A stretch of DNA of 10,039 nt, taken from CAYRTD01 sp964528675. GTDB lineage: Bacteria; Bacteroidota; Bacteroidia; Bacteroidales; GCA-2748055. Location: positions 1 to 10,039 of the forward strand of contig CAZGTU010000137.1 in assembly GCA_964528675.1 (NCBI GenBank). The letters run 5' to 3'. Under the pieces are notes generated by a model. That model did not search any database. It saw only the letters and a program-made list of their open reading frames with translations, and was not told where the DNA came from. A program made the position numbers and the translations under genes. Every line of letters starts with the position of its first letter. The stretch's first letter is position 1. Below are positions 6,506-10,039 of this stretch, piece after piece.

Positions 6506-7669
6506 TTAAACAAACATCTTCTGGAGTAAGCCTTTCTTCCAGAGTTCTGCTTTTTCTATTTGGGTATGGGTAAGGTTTATTTTGTTATCAACTGACTGTA
6601 TGAATGCAACAATTTTTTTTTGCTCCTTTACAGAAGGAGGTAAAGGTAACCTTACGCCATTTAAGAAATCATGATTATTAATATTCATCGTATTCTTTGC
6701 ACCTTTTTGCACAAGCGGTTTTAAATAATTGTATGTATTAACCCATGATAGAAAATAGTTATGTAGCAAAAAACCCAGTTCATTTGTTTCTGGTTTAAAC
6801 ACACCATATAATGGAGAAACCACACCAGTTCTACCAGTCATATTTTGCTTAATAATTCCAAATGGGAAATCTGCTGTAGGACTTTTGGTATAAACTATAT
6901 CATGAGGGTGAATTAGTTTATAATGGGAAATACTTTTTGCAGCGAATGACCTTCCAAGATGTTCGATTTGGTTTATAACACCTTTTTCCTTCGCAACAGA
7001 AAATACCTCTGAAAACTCATTATCTGAATTTTTATCAAGGTGTTCAAAAAGAACATCCCCCAACCTCTTCTTCTCCCACTCCGGAAACTCCTCCCCATTC
7101 TCATCCCTGAACCGGATCTCCTGAGAAAAGATCTTTTGCATCACTCCTTTCTTGTATTGTTCCAAAAGGCTTTTCTTTTTCTTGAGCTTGGAGATTTTTT
7201 TATCGATGGCGGTTAAGAAGGAGGCGATTTTTTGTTGCTCGGGGAGGGAGGGGAAATAATCTTTTTTAACATGTATATCATTTCTATTTAAGGTTGGCAC
7301 CCCTGAGCCTGTAGCGAGTTTTTCCAAATTAAATCTCCAATAAAAGTAATATACATATTTAGGATGATTCCCTTTAAAGTCTGTAACCCAAAGAGCAGTA
7401 TTATGTGCCCAAAAATCATCCTCAACATAAGTAACGTTACCAATTGTCCCAGACCTTCCAGTTACTACCCCTGGTCCTTCAACTTTATATTCATTATGAT
7501 ATTTTAATATTCCATTTGAAAATACTACTGGATATTTTCCCTCTCTGATTTTATTTACTGGCAAATCAAATCCTCTTTGTAGAGGAGCAAAGTCAATTAT
7601 CTTCTTTTTCTCCCACTCCCCATTAAATTCAGGAAACCTTAACCCTGGTATGTTCTTCTGCTCTGTCAT
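6506..7669 (-). CDS. hsdS: type I restriction-modification specificity subunit
   Basis: A 387-residue specificity subunit that sets the two halves of the recognition site. It has the standard two-repeat layout. Target-recognition domain 1 covers about 16-140. A coiled-coil spacer begins at SLPEQQKIASFLTAIDKKI (141-159) and ends QYKKGVMQKIFS. Target-recognition domain 2 covers about 196-345. A second coil begins at VKEQKKIVAFIQSVDNKI and ends WKKGLLQKMFV. Both domains open with the same EWEKK motif, encoded by a 12-bp direct repeat. The ATG at 7669 lies two bases after the hsdM stop. A GTG at 7672 that shares the G of the hsdM TAG is the alternative start. The DNA for the target-recognition domains is more AT-rich than the central spacer, as expected for segments exchanged between strains. 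The DNA sequence recognised cannot be predicted from this reading. Confidence 0.96.
   Translation of the reverse strand: MTEQKNIPGLRFPEFNGEWEKKKIIDFAPLQRGFDLPVNKIREGKYPVVFSNGILKYHNEYKVEGPGVVTGRSGTIGNVTYVEDDFWAHNTALWVTDFKGNHPKYVYYFYWRFNLEKLATGSGVPTLNRNDIHVKKDYFPSLPEQQKIASFLTAIDKKISKLKKKKSLLEQYKKGVMQKIFSQEIRFRDENGEEFPEWEKKRLGDVLFEHLDKNSDNEFSEVFSVAKEKGVINQIEHLGRSFAAKSISHYKLIHPHDIVYTKSPTADFPFGIIKQNMTGRTGVVSPLYGVFKPETNELGFLLHNYFLSWVNTYNYLKPLVQKGAKNTMNINNHDFLNGVRLPLPPSVKEQKKIVAFIQSVDNKINLTHTQIEKAELWKKGLLQKMFV
7071..7082 (-). repeat. direct repeat in hsdS, copy at TRD2
   Basis: TTCTCCCACTCC occurs here and again at 7608-7619. Both copies encode the EWEKK motif that opens a target-recognition domain. 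Such short repeats can act as crossover points for domain swapping in hsdS genes. Confidence 0.5.
7608..7619 (-). repeat. direct repeat in hsdS, copy at TRD1
   Basis: This is the second copy of TTCTCCCACTCC, placed about 537 bp from the first, at the matching position in the first half of the protein. Confidence 0.5.
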
Positions 7670-7671
7670 CA

Positions 7672-9240
7672 CTAAAAGGGTGTTGGGATGTTTAACTCTT
7701 TACAGAAACCAACAATGGTCTCATCGGTTTCCTTCATATCAACCTCCAAGGTCTTCAGTTCATCTGCAACGGCATTTATATCCACAGTCTCTTCTTCTTC
7801 AAACGTATCAACATACCTCGGTATATTCAGATTATAATCATTCTCCCTGACCTCATCCAGGCTTGCAACATAACTGTACTTATCGATCGTTTCTCTTTTT
7901 TTGTAGGTATCTACAATGCGATTCACATCCTCATCCCTGAGATAATTTTGGGTTTTTACTTTTTCAAAATGCTGGCTGGCATCAATGAACAGAATATCAT
8001 CAGGGTTCTCCTTACACTTCTTAAACACAAGGATACAGGTAGGTATGCTCGTTCCATAGAAAATATTCGCCGGAAGACCGATAACTGTATCCAAATAGTT
8101 CTTTTCCTCGATCAGGTATTTTCGGATATGTCCTTCAGCGGCACCCCTGAACAGCACCCCGTGAGGCATCACCACAGCCATCACTCCATTATCTGCAAGA
8201 TGGTATAACATATGCTGTATGAAGGCATAATCTGCTTTGGAGGAAGGGGCAAGTTTTCCGTATTCACTGAAGCGGTCATCAGACATAAATAAGTTGTTCG
8301 CGCTCCATCTGGCACTGAAAGGGGGATTAGCGACTACAGCTTCCGCATCCAGTTTATTGTGCTGAGGGTATTCCAGGGTATCTTCCAGCTTGATGTCGAA
8401 TTTCGTGAAATGTACATCATGCAGGATCATATTCATCCGGCAGAGGTTATAGGTTGTTCGGTTCCGTTCCTGACCGAAAAAGTTCAACACCTCACATTCA
8501 CGAGCTAAACGAAGTAATAGTGATCCGGATCCTGCTGTGGGATCATATGCTGATTTTATCCTGGTTTTACCCATGGTCACAATACGAGCCAGTATCTTTG
8601 ATACTTGCTGTGGGGTATAAAATTCACCTGCCTTCTTTCCCGCACCACTGGCAAATTGTCCTATCAGGTACTCATAAGCATCACCGAGGATGTCCAGTTC
8701 CGAATCTTCAATCTTAAAATCGATTTTGTTGAGATGGGAAAGCACCTTTGCAATCAGCTCATTACGCTGATCAACTGTTTTACCTAACTTGGTACTATTA
8801 AGATCAAGATCTTCAAACAGGTTCACAAAGTCCTCCTCACTCTCGGTGCCCATCGTACTTTGCTGAATATTGACAAGAATGGTATCCAGATCCTCAATAA
8901 TGAAATTACTCTCAGATTTACCGTCCCCATTTCCTCGTCTGGCAACCTGGCTGAATAATTCCGATGGCTTCAGAAAATAACCAAGTTTTTCGAGGGATTC
9001 CTCCTTGATGGCTTCGAGATATTCCTGTCCTTTATCGGTGTTTTCCCTGATATCCAGATATTTTATATTATCCTGTTTAAGGATCTGGTCTGCATAGATT
9101 CTCATCTTCTCAGACAGGTATTTATAAAAAATGAATCCCAGGATATAATCCCGAAATTCATCCGCATCCATTTTCCCCCGAAGGGTATTCGCAATATTCC
9201 AGAGTTGTTGATTTAGCTGTCGTTTGTGGTCTTCACCCAT
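7672..9240 (-). CDS. hsdM: type I restriction-modification DNA methyltransferase subunit (N6-adenine)
   Basis: A 522-residue methyltransferase. The N-terminal helical HsdM_N domain (about 9-150; LWNIANTLRGKMDADEFRDY) is followed by the catalytic domain: AGEFYTPQQVSKIL (204-217), the SAM-binding motif I DPTAGSGS (233-240) and the catalytic NPPF (305-308), the N6-adenine signature. Residues 330-410 (KADYAFIQHML, NGVMAVVMPHGVLFRG, LPANIFYGTSIPTCILVF) are typical of type I M subunits. The last 60 residues are acidic and helical. Its known role is to methylate adenine in the site chosen by HsdS, protecting host DNA, and to form the M2S1 core that HsdR joins. It is the first gene of its operon, and its stop codon all but touches hsdS. 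No clear promoter match was found upstream; the leader holds a hairpin at 9271-9290. Confidence 0.97.
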   Translation of the reverse strand: MGEDHKRQLNQQLWNIANTLRGKMDADEFRDYILGFIFYKYLSEKMRIYADQILKQDNIKYLDIRENTDKGQEYLEAIKEESLEKLGYFLKPSELFSQVARRGNGDGKSESNFIIEDLDTILVNIQQSTMGTESEEDFVNLFEDLDLNSTKLGKTVDQRNELIAKVLSHLNKIDFKIEDSELDILGDAYEYLIGQFASGAGKKAGEFYTPQQVSKILARIVTMGKTRIKSAYDPTAGSGSLLLRLARECEVLNFFGQERNRTTYNLCRMNMILHDVHFTKFDIKLEDTLEYPQHNKLDAEAVVANPPFSARWSANNLFMSDDRFSEYGKLAPSSKADYAFIQHMLYHLADNGVMAVVMPHGVLFRGAAEGHIRKYLIEEKNYLDTVIGLPANIFYGTSIPTCILVFKKCKENPDDILFIDASQHFEKVKTQNYLRDEDVNRIVDTYKKRETIDKYSYVASLDEVRENDYNLNIPRYVDTFEEEETVDINAVADELKTLEVDMKETDETIVGFCKELNIPTPF

Positions 9241-9270
9241 GGGTTTTTGAGGTTTTTCTTATGATAGGTT

Positions 9271-9290
9271 AAATCGCGTAAGAGCGATTT
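9271..9290 (-). promoter_or_regulatory. hairpin in the hsdM leader
   Basis: AAATCGC (9271-9277) and GCGATTT (9284-9290) form a perfect seven-pair stem with a six-base loop, 30 bases before the hsdM start. On the plus strand TTATTTT follows, so it could weakly stop antisense transcripts. On the minus strand it has no U tract, so a role in RNA stability or translation is as likely. Confidence 0.4.
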
Positions 9291-9359
9291 TTATTTTAAG
9301 AATTTGAATTTAAGAAAAATTTTTTAATTTCGGATTGGGACGTAAGGACTGTATTGGTT

Positions 9360-9375
9360 GAAGTTCATGAACTTC
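9360..9375. promoter_or_regulatory. perfect 16-bp palindrome between divergent genes
   Basis: GAAGTTCATGAACTTC is its own reverse complement. It lies 119 bases before hsdM and 61 bases before the divergent sce7726-family gene, where an operator for a dimeric regulator would be expected. No regulator gene is present in the window. Confidence 0.4.
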
Positions 9376-9423
9376 TTATTCAAATTATTATTAATTGATT
9401 ATCAGGTAAAAAACAATTTTTAT

Positions 9424-9431
9424 TACATTTG
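9424..9431 (+). promoter_or_regulatory. possible -7 box of the sce7726-family gene
   Basis: TACATTTG matches TAnnTTTG exactly, but it ends only five bases before the ATG at 9437, and the nearest TTG upstream (9395-9397) is 26 bases away instead of about 19-21. If used, the transcript would be nearly leaderless. Confidence 0.25.
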
Positions 9432-9436
9432 TTATA

Positions 9437-10039
9437 ATGAATAATCATTTAACTACCATAGAAAATCCACATCGCATAAGAAGTTATGCAAATATTCTTT
9501 CGAAGTCTACCATTGAAACGATGGTGAGAAAAAATGATTGCTCATACATTCGAACGAAATCAAAAAAATATGATAAGGATTATCTTTATACATCAAAGCC
9601 AACTTTTGAGGATTATTTGAGGTATATTTTCTTCATCCTGAAGGACAACTATAGAAACGAGTACATCTATAAAAACACCATAATCAATGACCTTCTTATT
9701 TCAAAATATGGACTGGAGACTACAACTGCTTTAAATGAGTTTAAAATAAACAAATCAATAGCAGATCTGGTACTACTTAATGGTTCAAGTAAAGTTTTTG
9801 AAATCAAAACTGAATTAGATAGCCCAAGCAGATTGGAAAGTCAGGTCAATGACTACAAAAAGGTATTTGAAGAAATTTATATTGTCACTTACCATACCCT
9901 GGTCGATAAGTACATTAATTTTATTGATGAAGATATAGGCATATTATCATTAAACGAAAATTTAAAATTAACCACCATAAGGGAAGCCTCTAAGAATTTG
10001 CATTTCGATAATACTACGATATTAAAATGTCTGAGAAAA
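9437..10039 (+). CDS. sce7726 family protein, PD-(D/E)XK nuclease-like (partial, 3' end missing)
   Basis: The frame is open from the ATG at 9437 to the window end, giving 201 residues without a stop. An in-frame stop at 9407 with no ATG in between supports this start. A region with NTIINDLLISKYG precedes KSIADLVLLNG (D110), KVFEIKTELDS (E122, K124) and RLESQVNDYKKVFEEIYIV (Q136). The order D, ExK, Q is that of PD-(D/E)XK nucleases, and the wording of the block matches the sce7726 family as I recall it. The function is unknown. Members are often next to a sce7725-family gene, which would lie just beyond this window if the pair is kept. The gene is divergent from hsdM with 196 bases between. 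Confidence 0.75.
   Translation, partial: MNNHLTTIENPHRIRSYANILSKSTIETMVRKNDCSYIRTKSKKYDKDYLYTSKPTFEDYLRYIFFILKDNYRNEYIYKNTIINDLLISKYGLETTTALNEFKINKSIADLVLLNGSSKVFEIKTELDSPSRLESQVNDYKKVFEEIYIVTYHTLVDKYINFIDEDIGILSLNENLKLTTIREASKNLHFDNTTILKCLRK

Noticed and set aside
7948..8717. Several plus-strand open frames opposite hsdM
   Set aside because: All are antisense to conserved methyltransferase motifs and have low-complexity, domain-free translations.
2317..9240. Frequent CCCTGA/TCAGGG hexamers on the plus strand across the hsd genes
   Set aside because: They mostly fall on Arg-Asp or Arg-Glu codon pairs (AGGGAT, AGGGAA) in the minus-strand genes and show no regular spacing.
1..10039. CRISPR array, tRNA, rRNA, insertion sequence or integrase
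   Set aside because: No regularly spaced repeats, cloverleaf, transposase or recombinase motif, or terminal repeat pair was found on either strand.

Overview
The window looks like a defence-island segment from a member of the Bacteroidota. The DNA is AT-rich, start codons rarely have a strong Shine-Dalgarno sequence, and several intergenic regions carry close matches to the Bacteroidetes promoter (TTTG/TTG, about 19-20 bases, then TAnnTTTG). No ribosomal, tRNA or housekeeping gene is present, so the assignment below phylum is open.

Layout. Positions 1-345 hold no convincing gene: a strong bidirectional terminator (1-36) that probably ends a gene to the left, then a possible promoter box followed by two terminator-like hairpins. 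A minus-strand NYN-domain (predicted RNase) gene follows (346-1044). Its promoter (1123-1152) lies before an unusual leader with three consecutive perfect hairpins, the last a terminator-like stem with eight Us abutting the start codon. Divergent from it is a plus-strand HNH endonuclease gene (1364-2290), which converges on hsdR.

The core is a type I restriction-modification locus, all on the minus strand. In transcription order it is hsdM (9240-7672), hsdS (7669-6506), a DUF3800 gene (6494-5820), a small gene resembling BECR-fold (barnase/EndoU/colicin E5/RelE-like) RNases (5818-5309), a bidirectional terminator (5304-5273) and hsdR (5169-2317). HsdM, HsdS and HsdR have intact motifs and look like a complete EcoR124-like (type IC-like) system. 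The two inserted genes are nearly contiguous with hsdMS but cut off from hsdR by the terminator.

At the right edge a divergent plus-strand gene of the sce7726 family, with a PD-(D/E)XK-like core, runs off the window. A perfect 16-bp palindrome lies between it and hsdM.

Most interesting idea (inference): the DUF3800 plus BECR-like pair between hsdS and hsdR occupies the same place as the anticodon nuclease gene prrC in the E. coli prr locus. It may be a second-line RNase module watched over by the restriction complex. Other notable points are the hairpin leader of the NYN gene and two candidate short RNAs.
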